Shown: in pieces, positions 9,305 to 18,169 of the stretch
Layout: each line of letters opens with the position of its first letter
Numbering within the stretch: the first letter of the stretch is position 1
Assembly (NCBI RefSeq): GCF_025273675.1
Contig: NZ_CP045809.1
Span: 2,790,001 to 2,854,000, forward strand
DNA length: 64,000 nucleotides
DNA from: Gordonia pseudamarae
GTDB lineage: Bacteria; Actinomycetota; Actinomycetes; Mycobacteriales; Mycobacteriaceae
Reading direction: 5' to 3'
Position numbers and translations under genes: made by a program
The notes under the pieces: generated by a model
The model's database searches: none
The model's input: the letters and a program-made list of their open reading frames with translations, nothing else
Told to the model about the DNA's origin: nothing

Positions 9305-10407
9305 TATCGTCAGAGGTGAAGTATTCGAGTAGCACTACTGTTCAACTGACCGCACCGCTATCGTCGGGTGGATTACCCCGCCGCACCGGTGGACCCTTGT
9401 GGGGATTCGTCGGGGTCGCGGCCTTCTCCCTGACCGTCCCGCTCACCCGGATCGCCGTCCGGCACGACGCGATGTCACCGCTGTTCGTCGGTGCCGGGCG
9501 CGCGGTGCTCGCCGCGACGCTGGCAGCCCTTCTTCTCGCGGTCACCAGGACCCCCATTCCCTCACCCGGGCAATGGCGACGCATCGCCGTCGTCGCCGCC
9601 GGTGTGGTGCTCGGCTTTCCGCTGATGACGACCTTCGCACTGTCGACGGCGTCGGCGGGTCACGGCGCCGTGGTGATCGCACTGCTGCCCGCCGTGACAG
9701 CACTGGTCGCCGTGGCGCGCACACGCGAGCACCCGCCCCGCCGGTTCTGGGTCTGTGCCGCACTGGGCGCGGGCGCGACCGTCGCCTTCGCCGTCGCCCA
9801 CGCGGGTGCCGGTTCACCGGGCACCTCGGATCTGCTGCTGCTGGGCGCGGTGATCGCCGCGGCCGTCGGCTACGCCGAGGGCGGACTGCTGGCCACCCGG
9901 ATCGGCGCCTGGCAGACGATCTCGTGGGCGCTCGTGCTCGCCTCGCCGGTGATGGTGTCGCTGACCGCCTGGTCAGCGCTCGATCACCCGCCGTCGGCCG
10001 CACCCACCGAGTGGGCGGCATTCGGCTACCTGGGTGCGGTCAGCATGTTCCTGGGCTTCTTCGCCTGGTACCGGGGCCTGGCGATCGGCCCGATGACGCG
10101 GGTCAGTCAGATTCAGCTCGTCCAGCCCGTGCTGAGCATCGCCTGGGCCGCAGTCCTGTTGGGCGAGCACCTCACCTGGGGCACCACCGTCGGCGCGATC
10201 GCGATCATCGGCTTCGCACTCGCGGCAGTGCGTGCCCGGACGAGCCCGCCCGCCGCCGTCGGCGCCCGGACCGGCAGTTCCCAACAACAATCCGGGTGCG
10301 AACACCGATCCGAATGCGAACACGGATCCGGGTGTGACCACCGATCGTTGCCGATCGGCGACGCACCCGTGGGCACGGCGACGCCGGGTTCTGCGACACT
10401 GGAGTGA
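9301..10407 (+). CDS. EamA/DMT-family membrane exporter
   Basis: About ten hydrophobic segments and two EamA repeats identify a drug/metabolite transporter (first repeat LWGFVGVAAFSLTVPLTR onward, second FGYLGAVSMFLGFFAWYRG). The start is taken as GTG 9301, overlapping the MocR stop as GTGA; an in-frame GTG at 9316 is possible. The substrate is unknown; coupling to a PLP-binding regulator suggests an amino acid or cofactor. After the last helix (GAIAIIGFALAAVRA) the protein carries an unusual hydrophilic tail of about 60 residues containing three Cys-acidic-His triplets. Its TGA overlaps the next ATG (TGATG). Confidence 0.88.
   Translation: MISSEVKYSSSTTVQLTAPLSSGGLPRRTGGPLWGFVGVAAFSLTVPLTRIAVRHDAMSPLFVGAGRAVLAATLAALLLAVTRTPIPSPGQWRRIAVVAAGVVLGFPLMTTFALSTASAGHGAVVIALLPAVTALVAVARTREHPPRRFWVCAALGAGATVAFAVAHAGAGSPGTSDLLLLGAVIAAAVGYAEGGLLATRIGAWQTISWALVLASPVMVSLTAWSALDHPPSAAPTEWAAFGYLGAVSMFLGFFAWYRGLAIGPMTRVSQIQLVQPVLSIAWAAVLLGEHLTWGTTVGAIAIIGFALAAVRARTSPPAAVGARTGSSQQQSGCEHRSECEHGSGCDHRSLPIGDAPVGTATPGSATLE
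10291..10344 (+). repeat. Three 18-bp tandem repeats in transporter tail
   Basis: Units start at 10291, 10309 and 10327 and encode CEHRSE, CEHGSG and CDHRSL-like hexads. They lie in frame inside the C-terminal tail of the EamA gene. Confidence 0.85.
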
Positions 10408-11816
10408 TGGCCACCGGCGGCGCTACCCCATCCCCAGCGGAACTGTCCCTGTCCAGCCTCGGCGCGGCGAGCACGGTCACCGGGTCCAAGCATCTGCTTG
10501 AGGCGGGCGGGCACCGGATCCTGGTGGACTGCGGTCTGTTTCAGGGAGTGAAGAACCTCCGAGAACTCAACTGGGCGCCGCTGCCGGTCGAGCCGTCGAG
10601 TATTGACGCGGTGGTGATCACCCACGCGCACCTCGACCACACCGGATACCTGCCGCGTCTGGTCCGCGACGGCTTCGGCGGCCCGGTGTTCTGCACCGCG
10701 GCCACCGCGTCGGTGAGCGGGATCATCCTGCGCGACAGTGCCTACCTTCAGGAGAAGGACGCCGCGTTCCTCAACAAGCACAAGGCAACCAGACATGCGC
10801 CCGCGCTGCCGCTGTACGACAGCAAGGATTGCGAACGCACCGTGCAGCGCTTTCGCCCGCAGCCTTTCGGCAAGAGTGTCTCCCTGGCCAAATCGGTTGG
10901 CACGAAGGGTGATCCCACGATCACCTTCCGTCGCGCCGGACATATCCTCGGCGCGGCGACCGTCGAGCTTTCCTGGCACGGGCGGCGGATCGTGTTCAGC
11001 GGTGACCTCGGCCGCTACGACGATCCGCTCATGTTCGACCCAGAACCGGTTCGGGCCGCCGACTATCTGCTGATCGAGTCGACATACGGCGACCGTCTGC
11101 ACGAGCCGTCCGACCCCCTCGACGTGCTGGCCGGGGTGATCGACCGTACCGTCGAGCGCGGCGGCACCGTCGTGGTACCGGCCTTCGCTGTCGGGCGGGC
11201 ACAGACCCTGCTGTACTACCTGTGGCAATTGCGTTGCGCCGGAAGACTTGCCGATGTTCCCGTCTACCTCGACAGCCCAATGGCGATCAACGCCAGTGAC
11301 CTGCTGCGCACTCATCACGCCGATCACCGGCTGCACCCCGACGTGTACGAGGACATGTGCGCCATCGCCGTCTACACCCGTGAGGTCGAGGAGTCGATGC
11401 GGATCAGTGCCGACCGCTCCCCCAAGATCATCCTGTCGGCGAGCGGGATGGCCACCGGTGGGCGGGTGCTGCATCATCTCAAGGCGTTCGCCCCCGACCG
11501 CCGCAACACCATCATGATCACCGGCTACCAGGCGCCGGGCACGCGCGGGCGGACGATCGCCTCCGGTGCCCGATACGTGAAGATCCACGGCGAATGGATA
11601 CCCATCCATGCCGAGGTGGCCAATCTACGAATGCTGTCGGCACACGCCGACGCCGACGAACTCATCCGCTGGGCATCGGGCTTCCGGCAACCTCCCCGTC
11701 GCACGTTCGTGGTGCACGGGGAACCGCAGGCCGCCGACACCCTGCGAACCAGACTGGACCGCGAACTCGGCTGGACCGCGACCGTTCCCCGGCAGAATCA
11801 GCTGTTCGCGCTGTGA
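10407..11816 (+). CDS. Metallo-beta-lactamase/beta-CASP RNA-processing-type hydrolase
   Basis: The 469-residue protein has the MBL metal site THAHLDHTGY, a later metal ligand in FSGDLGRYDD, and the beta-CASP plus RMMBL signatures ESTYGDR, SASGMATGGRVLHHL, MLSAHADADEL and FVVHGEP. These are the hallmarks of CPSF73/YsmB-like nucleases that cut RNA with two zinc ions. I place the start at ATG 10407, overlapping the EamA stop by one base. The physiological RNA substrate is unknown. It is the last gene of the rightward MocR-EamA-MBL series and converges with the hypothetical gene that follows. Confidence 0.9.
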   Translation: MATGGATPSPAELSLSSLGAASTVTGSKHLLEAGGHRILVDCGLFQGVKNLRELNWAPLPVEPSSIDAVVITHAHLDHTGYLPRLVRDGFGGPVFCTAATASVSGIILRDSAYLQEKDAAFLNKHKATRHAPALPLYDSKDCERTVQRFRPQPFGKSVSLAKSVGTKGDPTITFRRAGHILGAATVELSWHGRRIVFSGDLGRYDDPLMFDPEPVRAADYLLIESTYGDRLHEPSDPLDVLAGVIDRTVERGGTVVVPAFAVGRAQTLLYYLWQLRCAGRLADVPVYLDSPMAINASDLLRTHHADHRLHPDVYEDMCAIAVYTREVEESMRISADRSPKIILSASGMATGGRVLHHLKAFAPDRRNTIMITGYQAPGTRGRTIASGARYVKIHGEWIPIHAEVANLRMLSAHADADELIRWASGFRQPPRRTFVVHGEPQAADTLRTRLDRELGWTATVPRQNQLFAL

Positions 11817-11837
11817 CCGGCCGCCGCCCCGCGGCGG

Positions 11838-12410
11838 TCAGGCCAGCGTCACCTTGTCGAGTTCGTGCGCGATGTCGATGGTGCACGCCTGGCGGATCTG
11901 CGGCGACTTGACCTGCTCCGCCACATGCTTGGCGATGACGCGCTTGATCTCGTCGTCGACCTGGGCGACGAAACGAATCACCTCGGCGCGGGTACCGTGC
12001 GAGGCCACCCCCACCCGGACATCACGCGCGCGGGGCGGGACGACGTCGATATGGATGGCCAGCGGGTCGACCGCACGGACCGTGAGGTCGAGCGGAACCA
12101 CCCCGGTCACGTCGTACCGAAGGCGATCGACCCGCAGATCCACCACCAGGTTCACCGACAGCGGCAACCGCACCTTGAATGTGATCAGTTCGTTGACGTA
12201 GCGGGTGATCACCGGCCGGCCGACAGCCACGTTGGCCTGAACTTTCACCACACCGCCGGGTCCGGTGGCCAGTGGCCCGATCTCCAGGTCTTCACCGGCC
12301 AGCGGTGTGAACGCCGCGCCGATACGGTTCTCGGTCACGGCGATCTCGAAAAAGCGTCGCCCGAACTGCTCATAGGACAACTGCGCTGGCGTCGTATCGT
12401 CGTTAGGCAT
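11838..12410 (-). CDS. Conserved hypothetical protein, 190 aa
   Basis: Start taken at MPNDDTTPAQLSYEQFG (12410); longer readings are Arg/Pro-rich and unlikely. The protein is beta-rich with many Val/Leu/Arg alternations (VRLPLSVNLVVDLRVDRLRYDV), resembling lipid-binding tubular (SMP/TULIP-like) or C2-like sheets in actinobacterial proteins of unknown function. There is no signal peptide. The fold suggestion is weak; the gene itself looks real from codon use and the lack of any competing frame. Confidence 0.75.
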   Translation of the reverse strand: MPNDDTTPAQLSYEQFGRRFFEIAVTENRIGAAFTPLAGEDLEIGPLATGPGGVVKVQANVAVGRPVITRYVNELITFKVRLPLSVNLVVDLRVDRLRYDVTGVVPLDLTVRAVDPLAIHIDVVPPRARDVRVGVASHGTRAEVIRFVAQVDDEIKRVIAKHVAEQVKSPQIRQACTIDIAHELDKVTLA

Positions 12411-12615
12411 CAGGACGTACGCTACCGGAGTGCGCCCGGCATTCCGCGAACAATCGGGCAAGGGCGGGCGCACCCGTATCGGTGCCGTCACGGTTCCGCC
12501 GTTCGGCCTCTACCAGCGTCAAATGCCGTGCAATACTGTTTCCTCCTGCTTCATTCACACAGCCGCACTTGGTACATCGGTGTGGGACACATCCCATAGG
12601 GAGAGAATTCACCAC

Positions 12616-14397
12616 ATGCCCACGACCGAGCAGCGGGACCACGCCGACGACCCGGACAGCACCGACCCGAACAGCCTGAAACCGGACAGCCCGAAGCCGG
12701 ACAGCAATGAGCAGGACCGGACCGATACCGGTGAGGGCGCGGCCGCTCAGACCCCGCCACGCCGATGGATGGAACGGGCGGCCGGCTTCGAGTTCACCGG
12801 TGTGGTCGTCGCCATGATCTTCGCGTGGCTGTCGGCCACCCCGTCGCTGCTGCCGCGCGGCCCCCTGTTCCAGGGCATCGTCACCGGGGCGTCGGCGGCG
12901 CTCGGCTACAGTCTCGGCGTCTTCGGCGCCTGGGTGGTCCGGTACATGATCTCGCGCGAAACCCGCTGGCCGTCCCCCGGCGTTCGGGTGTGGGCAGGCT
13001 TCGGCATCGTCGCCGTCATCGGCACCATCGCGATGGGTATCTGGTTCTCCGACTGGCAAAGTGAGATCCGGGACATCATGGGGGTCGATCACCTCCGCGG
13101 CTGGAATTATCCGACGATCGCCGTCATCGCGATCATCGTCTTCGTTTTCCTGATGGCCCTCGGCCGTGGTTGGGCGGCGCTGATCCGATGGCTGGGCACG
13201 TTCAGTCGGCGCTTCCTGCCGCCGCGCGTGGCCCGCACCGTCGCCGCGGCGATCGTCGTCCTGATCACCGTATTCCTGGTGAACGGCGTGATCGTCGATT
13301 ATTCGATGCGTGCGCTCAACGGTGCGTTCGCCGCCGCCAACAACGAGACGCAGGCCGACACCCAACCCACCACCTCACGGCTGCGTTCGGGTGGACCCGA
13401 ATCGCTGATGAGTTGGGATTCGCTGGGCAGGCAGGGCCGCACCTTCATCGGCAGCGGACCCACCACCGAACAGTTGGCCGAGTTCAACAAGACTCCCGCG
13501 GTCGAACCGATCCGGGTGTTCGCGGGCCTGGACTCCGCCGACGACGTGTACGACCGTGCCGAACTCGCCGCCCGCGAACTCGAGCGCACCGGCGGCCTCA
13601 AACGCGCGGTGGTGGCCATCGGCTCCACCACCGGCAGCGGCTGGATCAACCGGGCCACCGTCGACTCCATCGAGTACATGTACAACGGCAACATCGCCAC
13701 CGTCAGCATGCAGTACTCGTTCCTGCCGAGCTGGCTGTCATTCCTGGCCGACCAGGATCGGGCACGCAAGGCGGGCCTGGCCCTGTTCGAGGCCGTCGAC
13801 GAACGGATCCGTGCACTGCCGCTGAATGAGCGGCCCCGGATCGTGGTGTTCGGCGAAAGCCTGGGCTCGTTCGCCGGCGAGGCGGCGTTCGGCACCATAC
13901 CGTCGATCACCGCGCGCGCCGACGGCGCACTGTTCGTCGGTCCGACGTTCAGCAACACCGTGTGGAACGATGCCACCGCCAATCGCGATGACGGCAGCCC
14001 GCAGTGGCTGCCGATCTACCGTGACGGTTCCAAGGTCCGATTCATCGCCGACCCCGAGGACCTGGCCCGGCCCGACGCGCCGTGGTCCGACGCGCGCGTG
14101 GTCTACCTGCAGCACGCCTCCGACCCGATCACCTGGTGGTCACCGCGGCTCATTCTGAACAAGCCCGACTGGCTCAAGGAGAAGCGCGGCCGCGACGTGC
14201 TGGCGTCCACCCGCTGGATTCCGTTCGTTACTTTCCTGCAGGTGTCCGCCGACATGGCGATCTCCACCGATGTCCCTGACGGCCACGGCCACCACTTCCT
14301 TTCCGCGATCCCCTACGCGTGGGCGCAGATCCTGCAGCCGCCCGGCTGGACCCCGGAGAAGACCGCGGCACTGGTGCCGTTGCTGACCCGCAGCTGA
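12616..14397 (+). CDS. Membrane-anchored alpha/beta-hydrolase (PF10081-like)
   Basis: The 593-residue protein starts at ATG 12616 after AGGGAGAG. An Asp/Pro/Ser-rich N-terminus (about 50 residues) is followed by four or five hydrophobic segments (FTGVVVAMIFAWLSATPSLL onward) and then a large hydrolase domain with the nucleophile elbow VFGESLGSFAGEAAF (G-E-S-L-G). This matches the actinobacterial Abhydrolase_9 family (M. tuberculosis Rv1069c type), for which no substrate is firmly known. The catalytic histidine is probably in GHGHHFLSAIPYAW near the C-terminus. The frame stays open for 39 codons after its TGA (see the next feature). Confidence 0.88.
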   Translation: MPTTEQRDHADDPDSTDPNSLKPDSPKPDSNEQDRTDTGEGAAAQTPPRRWMERAAGFEFTGVVVAMIFAWLSATPSLLPRGPLFQGIVTGASAALGYSLGVFGAWVVRYMISRETRWPSPGVRVWAGFGIVAVIGTIAMGIWFSDWQSEIRDIMGVDHLRGWNYPTIAVIAIIVFVFLMALGRGWAALIRWLGTFSRRFLPPRVARTVAAAIVVLITVFLVNGVIVDYSMRALNGAFAAANNETQADTQPTTSRLRSGGPESLMSWDSLGRQGRTFIGSGPTTEQLAEFNKTPAVEPIRVFAGLDSADDVYDRAELAARELERTGGLKRAVVAIGSTTGSGWINRATVDSIEYMYNGNIATVSMQYSFLPSWLSFLADQDRARKAGLALFEAVDERIRALPLNERPRIVVFGESLGSFAGEAAFGTIPSITARADGALFVGPTFSNTVWNDATANRDDGSPQWLPIYRDGSKVRFIADPEDLARPDAPWSDARVVYLQHASDPITWWSPRLILNKPDWLKEKRGRDVLASTRWIPFVTFLQVSADMAISTDVPDGHGHHFLSAIPYAWAQILQPPGWTPEKTAALVPLLTRS

Positions 14398-14517
14398 CAG
14401 CTGGTCCACATCGGCAAGTTCAGCTCGTGGATCCTGCTGGTGAGTCTGAGTTTCGTCCTGGTCACCGCACTCGTTCGGCGACCGCCGGAGCGGGCGACGC
14501 GGGCTGCTCCCGCGTAG
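14398..14517 (+). other. In-frame membrane-helix-coding extension after the hydrolase stop
   Basis: Directly after TGA (14395-14397) the same frame continues for 39 codons to TAG 14515. It encodes a hydrophobic helix (FSSWILLVSLSFVLVTALV) followed by RRPPERATRA, a classic positive-after-helix pattern. It has no good start codon of its own. Readthrough, a recent stop mutation or chance are all possible. Confidence 0.35.
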
Positions 14518-14541
14518 TCGACCACTCCGGCGGCGTCCGGG

Positions 14542-15549
14542 CTACGCTTGCTTGCCCAGGAGCGGCGCCATCTTCGCCTCGATGGACCCCGACACGTAGC
14601 GCCCGTACTTCTGGGTGATGTGGTTCTTGCCCGCGTACACGATCTGATCGCCGATGATCGCGGGGCAGCTGTCGGCGCAGAACCAGGGAGTGACGTCGAT
14701 GAAGGTCGCGTCCACGTCCTTCGCCGCACCCGACCAGCCAGTCTGATCCGGAACTGCCTGTGCCGGGTCCGAAGCGCACGTGGGAAGGTCGTTCGGGTTG
14801 CTCGCCACGCACTCGGCCGGCGGCGTCGCCGGATGCGGCGTATTCCCGAGCATGACCACCTTGCTGGTTTCGGGGAGCAGCTTGACGGTCTTCACCAGAC
14901 CCTCCCGCCACACCTGCGGGGTCTCCTCCTTGCCCGGCCCGAGGTTTCCGCCGTACCAGCCGGTCAGCACAACGATCTCCGGTTGTTCGGTCTGCATCAC
15001 CCCGGTGCGCCACTTCTGCCATTCGGTGCACTCGGTGAATGTGCGCCCACGCTGCCACTGGTAGTAGGTCAGCGAAGCGGGCCCGCAGTTGTTCTTGGTG
15101 AGCATGACGACTTTCCAGCCTGTGCGCTTACCGAGCAGATCGAACGCGCCGTACCACATCGCCGCCGCCGAATCGCCGACGACAAAAATCTTGCGTTCGC
15201 TCTCCAGGTCGCCGATGGTGCACGGACCGAGGTCATCGAGCTTGGTCTGATCGATCGTCGGCGTGCAATTCGGTAGCGCCCATGCCTTTTGGTCGTCACC
15301 ACTGGCCGCTACCAGGTCCGCTTTGCGTACCTTATTCGGCAGCTCCTTGAGCGTCGTCGCGGCCTCGACCGAGGCGAGTACGTCGGCCTCGGTGACGGGC
15401 TCGTCGATCGCCCAGCTGGTCACCTCGCTCGAATCCCAGCCCTGAGGCTCGGACTTCTCCGCCTGACAGGCCGTCAACGACAATCCCAGTGCGGCGCACA
15501 GCGCTGTGGCCACCACAAATCTCCGGGTAAAAACAGTCACCGGTACCAC
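14542..15549 (-). CDS. SGNH-domain lipoprotein, partner of membrane acyltransferase
   Basis: A 335-residue exported protein. GTG 15549 is chosen since GGAAGG lies 5 nt upstream. The signal peptide ends in the lipobox LSLTAC, so it should be lipid-anchored outside the membrane. The SGNH hydrolase fold shows FVVGDSAAAMWYG (catalytic Ser block), an Asn region VVLTGWYGGNLG and a C-terminal Asp/His-type segment DVTPWFCADSCPAIIGDQ. It lies 45 nt after the acyltransferase-3 gene. In OafA-type enzymes both domains are often one protein, so this looks like a split pair that O-acylates a glycan, lipid or secreted metabolite. Confidence 0.85.
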   Translation of the reverse strand: MVPVTVFTRRFVVATALCAALGLSLTACQAEKSEPQGWDSSEVTSWAIDEPVTEADVLASVEAATTLKELPNKVRKADLVAASGDDQKAWALPNCTPTIDQTKLDDLGPCTIGDLESERKIFVVGDSAAAMWYGAFDLLGKRTGWKVVMLTKNNCGPASLTYYQWQRGRTFTECTEWQKWRTGVMQTEQPEIVVLTGWYGGNLGPGKEETPQVWREGLVKTVKLLPETSKVVMLGNTPHPATPPAECVASNPNDLPTCASDPAQAVPDQTGWSGAAKDVDATFIDVTPWFCADSCPAIIGDQIVYAGKNHITQKYGRYVSGSIEAKMAPLLGKQA

Positions 15550-15594
15550 TGAATCCTTCCAATCAAGTTCCACGGCCGAAAAAAGGCCGAGATC

Positions 15595-16821
15595 TCAGAA
15601 CAGGTGCTGAACCAGGGGCACGTCGATGGCCCACCGGTAACGTTCAAATGCCGCTACCGCGAAAACGATCGCGATGCACGCGGGAATGATCGCCAGGCTC
15701 GCCCACGGCCGGGCCGCGAGAAACCGCGAACGCCTGATCGGATCCTCGAAGGCGTGATACATCGCGGCGGAACCGGCGAAAGTGGCGACGAGCAGAAGCA
15801 CCTGCGTGAGCGCGGAGAAGTCCGCGCCGTAGCGGGCCGCCACAATGGCGCAGATCGGCCAGTGGACCAGATAGAGCGAGTACGAGATGTCGCCGATGTA
15901 ACGCGGAACAGCCATCCCCAGGACGCCCGCCGGCCCCACCTGCGTGGGCACGATCCCGGCGACGATAACTGCCGCCGCTCCGAGCACGGGAATCGCCGCG
16001 ATCGCCCCCGGGAATCCGTCCTCCGACATGGTGACCACCGAGACGGCGATGGCGATGATGCCCGCCCAGCCGACGGCGGCGGCGATGTGGACCGGGATCC
16101 TGGGCGCGAGATACGGCGCGACGACCGCGACGACGCACCCGATGGCGAGCTCCCAAAATCGGGTCAACGGCGAGTAGAAGGCCGCGGTGGCGTTGTCGGC
16201 GGTCAGCACGATGGAGTGGAGGTAGCTTGCGGCAGTGACGACGACCAACACCACCAGCAGCACCGGCCGCAGGGTGAGTTTGGTCCGGGCGACCAGCACC
16301 GTGGTCAGGGCGATCGCCACAGGCCAGACCAGATAGAACTGCTCCTCCACCGCGAGTGACCAATAGTGCTGCAGCGGAGACGGATCGGCACCGAGCATCG
16401 CGTACTCACTGCCGCTGGCGATGAAGTGCAGATTGGCCAGGAACAACGACGCCGCCGTCGCGTCGGGCAGCACGCGCGCGCCGCGCAGGAAGTTGGTCAG
16501 CTCGAAGACCGCGATGACCGTGAGCACGATGATCAGCGTTGCGGCGGGAACGATCCGGCGGGCGCGCTTGGCGTAGAAGTCCAGAAAGCGAACCCTGCCG
16601 TGCTGTTGGCCGTCCCGCAGCAGCATGCGGGTGATGACGTACCCGGAGATCACGAAGAACACGTCCACGCCGACGAAGCCGCCGCCGAAACCGGTGACGC
16701 CGATGTGATTGAGCACAACGACCAGCACCGCGACCGCGCGCAGACCTTGAATGTCGAGCCGTCGTGCTGTTGCCCTGCCGAGCACCGCACCATCGCTCGG
16801 CTTGTTGATCACAGCAGACAT
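15595..16821 (-). CDS. OafA/YrhL-type membrane acyltransferase
   Basis: The 408-residue integral membrane protein opens with the acyltransferase-3 motif LDIQGLRAVAVLVVVLNHIG (catalytic His) and GGFVGVDVFFVISGYVITRM, followed by about ten helices. It transfers acyl groups across the membrane to surface or exported substrates. Start ATG 16821 follows GAGGAGG; the longer reading is not coding-like. It lacks the fused SGNH domain, which is supplied by the downstream lipoprotein gene. An IdeR-like iron box lies 113 nt upstream, suggesting iron-controlled expression. Confidence 0.9.
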   Translation of the reverse strand: MSAVINKPSDGAVLGRATARRLDIQGLRAVAVLVVVLNHIGVTGFGGGFVGVDVFFVISGYVITRMLLRDGQQHGRVRFLDFYAKRARRIVPAATLIIVLTVIAVFELTNFLRGARVLPDATAASLFLANLHFIASGSEYAMLGADPSPLQHYWSLAVEEQFYLVWPVAIALTTVLVARTKLTLRPVLLVVLVVVTAASYLHSIVLTADNATAAFYSPLTRFWELAIGCVVAVVAPYLAPRIPVHIAAAVGWAGIIAIAVSVVTMSEDGFPGAIAAIPVLGAAAVIVAGIVPTQVGPAGVLGMAVPRYIGDISYSLYLVHWPICAIVAARYGADFSALTQVLLLVATFAGSAAMYHAFEDPIRRSRFLAARPWASLAIIPACIAIVFAVAAFERYRWAIDVPLVQHLF

Positions 16822-16933
16822 CGAGCCCAACCCCTCCTCGCCGGCACACATGGGGCAACATCGACAGTTTGCTGACGGTGTTCTGTGTATAAGCTGGCAA
16901 CTCCCTGAACGCAGGCTAGACCAGTCCACGTAC

Positions 16934-16952
16934 TTAGGTAAGGCGTACCTAC
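16934..16952 (-). promoter_or_regulatory. IdeR/DtxR-type iron box
   Basis: The 19-mer at 16934 contains the perfect inverted repeat TAGGTA-AGGCG-TACCTA and matches 15 of 19 positions of the mycobacterial IdeR consensus TTAGGTTAGGCTAACCTAA. It lies upstream of the acyltransferase/SGNH genes. IdeR-Fe(II) normally represses siderophore and iron-uptake genes. Confidence 0.65.
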
Positions 16953-17060
16953 AGTGTTGTTTGTCACTCTTGTCTGACCTCACGGGGACGTCGGACGAGC
17001 GTGATTTCGGCGCCGACCAGGGCCGATGATGGTTCGGCGGCTGCTCCGGTCACCAACCTG

Positions 17061-18086
17061 TCAGGCGGTCTTCGGAGTCCATCCCAACGCCGGCCCGAGC
17101 GCGCCGGCAAGATCTTCGACGATCTGCTCGTAGTCGTCCGGTTCGAAGCTGAAGGGCAGTGCGAAGGCCACCTCGGAGGCGCGCCGGAACCCCGCGTGCG
17201 CATACAACTGCTCGGCCAATTCTGCGGAGGTCCCCACATAGTCCGGGGAGAACAGGACGCCGCGCGGACCCTGTGGCGACAGTGTCCGTTCGCGTCGTGA
17301 CTCGGCGTACGCCCGGTAGCGGCGCACCTGGTCAGGGATTGCCGAATCCGTCGGAATCACCACCAACCCTTGCGATACCCGCGCCGACGACGGGTCCGGC
17401 ACCTGCCCGAGGTAGGCGTCGATGTGTTCGCCCTGGATGGTCGCGAAGTCGCGGGAGTGGGTGCCCTCGATGGTCACCACCGACGATGTCAGATAGTTCA
17501 GCCCGTTCCGGGCGGCCCACTCGGCGGAGTCCCGGCCGCCCCCGTACCAGACCCGGTCGACGAGCCCGGGCGCGTGCGGCTGGACCCGGCGCGAGAACAC
17601 CTCGATCCCGACCGTCCCCTCGAAGTCACTGACCGGCTCACCACGCAGACAGTCCAACAGTCTGATCACCCGTCGTTTGGAGAAATCCTCCACGTCGTGG
17701 GAGTCGGGGTACAGCGCCGCCTTGAAATCGTCGTAACGCATCGGGGTTCCCACCGACACACCGGGATTGAGCCGGCCGCCGCTGAGCAGATCGACCGTCG
17801 CGAGATCTTCGGCCAGGCGCAACGGATTCTCGAGTCCGAGCGGAATCACCGCCGTCCCCAACTCGATGCGGCTGGTCCGCACCGCCGCCGCGGCCAGCAT
17901 CACCACCGGCGAGGAGATCCCGAACTGCAGGTGCCGATCGCGCAACCAGACACTGTCGAATCCGAGCCGCTCGGCCCGCTCGATGATGTTCAGCGTCTCC
18001 AGATGTCCGGCACGCGGGTCATTCTCAGCGAATCGTCCGATGGTCAGAAATCCGAGCTTGTTCAGCGGTTCACCCTCGCGTGGCAC
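17061..18086 (-). CDS. LLM-class F420/FMN-dependent oxidoreductase
   Basis: The 341-residue protein has luciferase-like monooxygenase features: LGFDSVWLRDRHL, the strand-loop RIELGTAVIPLGLENPLRLAEDLATVDLLS, and GRLNPGVSVGTP. Such TIM-barrel flavin enzymes oxidise or reduce varied small molecules; no substrate can be named. The first residues (MPREGEPLNKLGFL) support the listed start, although the inner methionine-less NKLGFLTIG could follow another start. It is a stand-alone leftward gene; its upstream neighbour is the truncated AraC gene. Confidence 0.85.
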   Translation of the reverse strand: MPREGEPLNKLGFLTIGRFAENDPRAGHLETLNIIERAERLGFDSVWLRDRHLQFGISSPVVMLAAAAVRTSRIELGTAVIPLGLENPLRLAEDLATVDLLSGGRLNPGVSVGTPMRYDDFKAALYPDSHDVEDFSKRRVIRLLDCLRGEPVSDFEGTVGIEVFSRRVQPHAPGLVDRVWYGGGRDSAEWAARNGLNYLTSSVVTIEGTHSRDFATIQGEHIDAYLGQVPDPSSARVSQGLVVIPTDSAIPDQVRRYRAYAESRRERTLSPQGPRGVLFSPDYVGTSAELAEQLYAHAGFRRASEVAFALPFSFEPDDYEQIVEDLAGALGPALGWTPKTA

Positions 18087-18169
18087 ACACCTGAGACTAC
18101 CGACGAGCCGACACGCTTGTGCGCTGTTGCCGACCGGCAGGCCTGCGGGACTTTACACCTGGGACCTCA

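Noticed and set aside
10291..10344. Possible CRISPR-like repeats
   Set aside because: Units are directly adjacent without spacers and lie in frame in a gene. No cas gene or spacer array is in the window.
14395..14397. TGA as selenocysteine codon
   Set aside because: No SECIS-like structure was apparent, no selenoprotein machinery is in view, and the hydrolase family does not need the residue.
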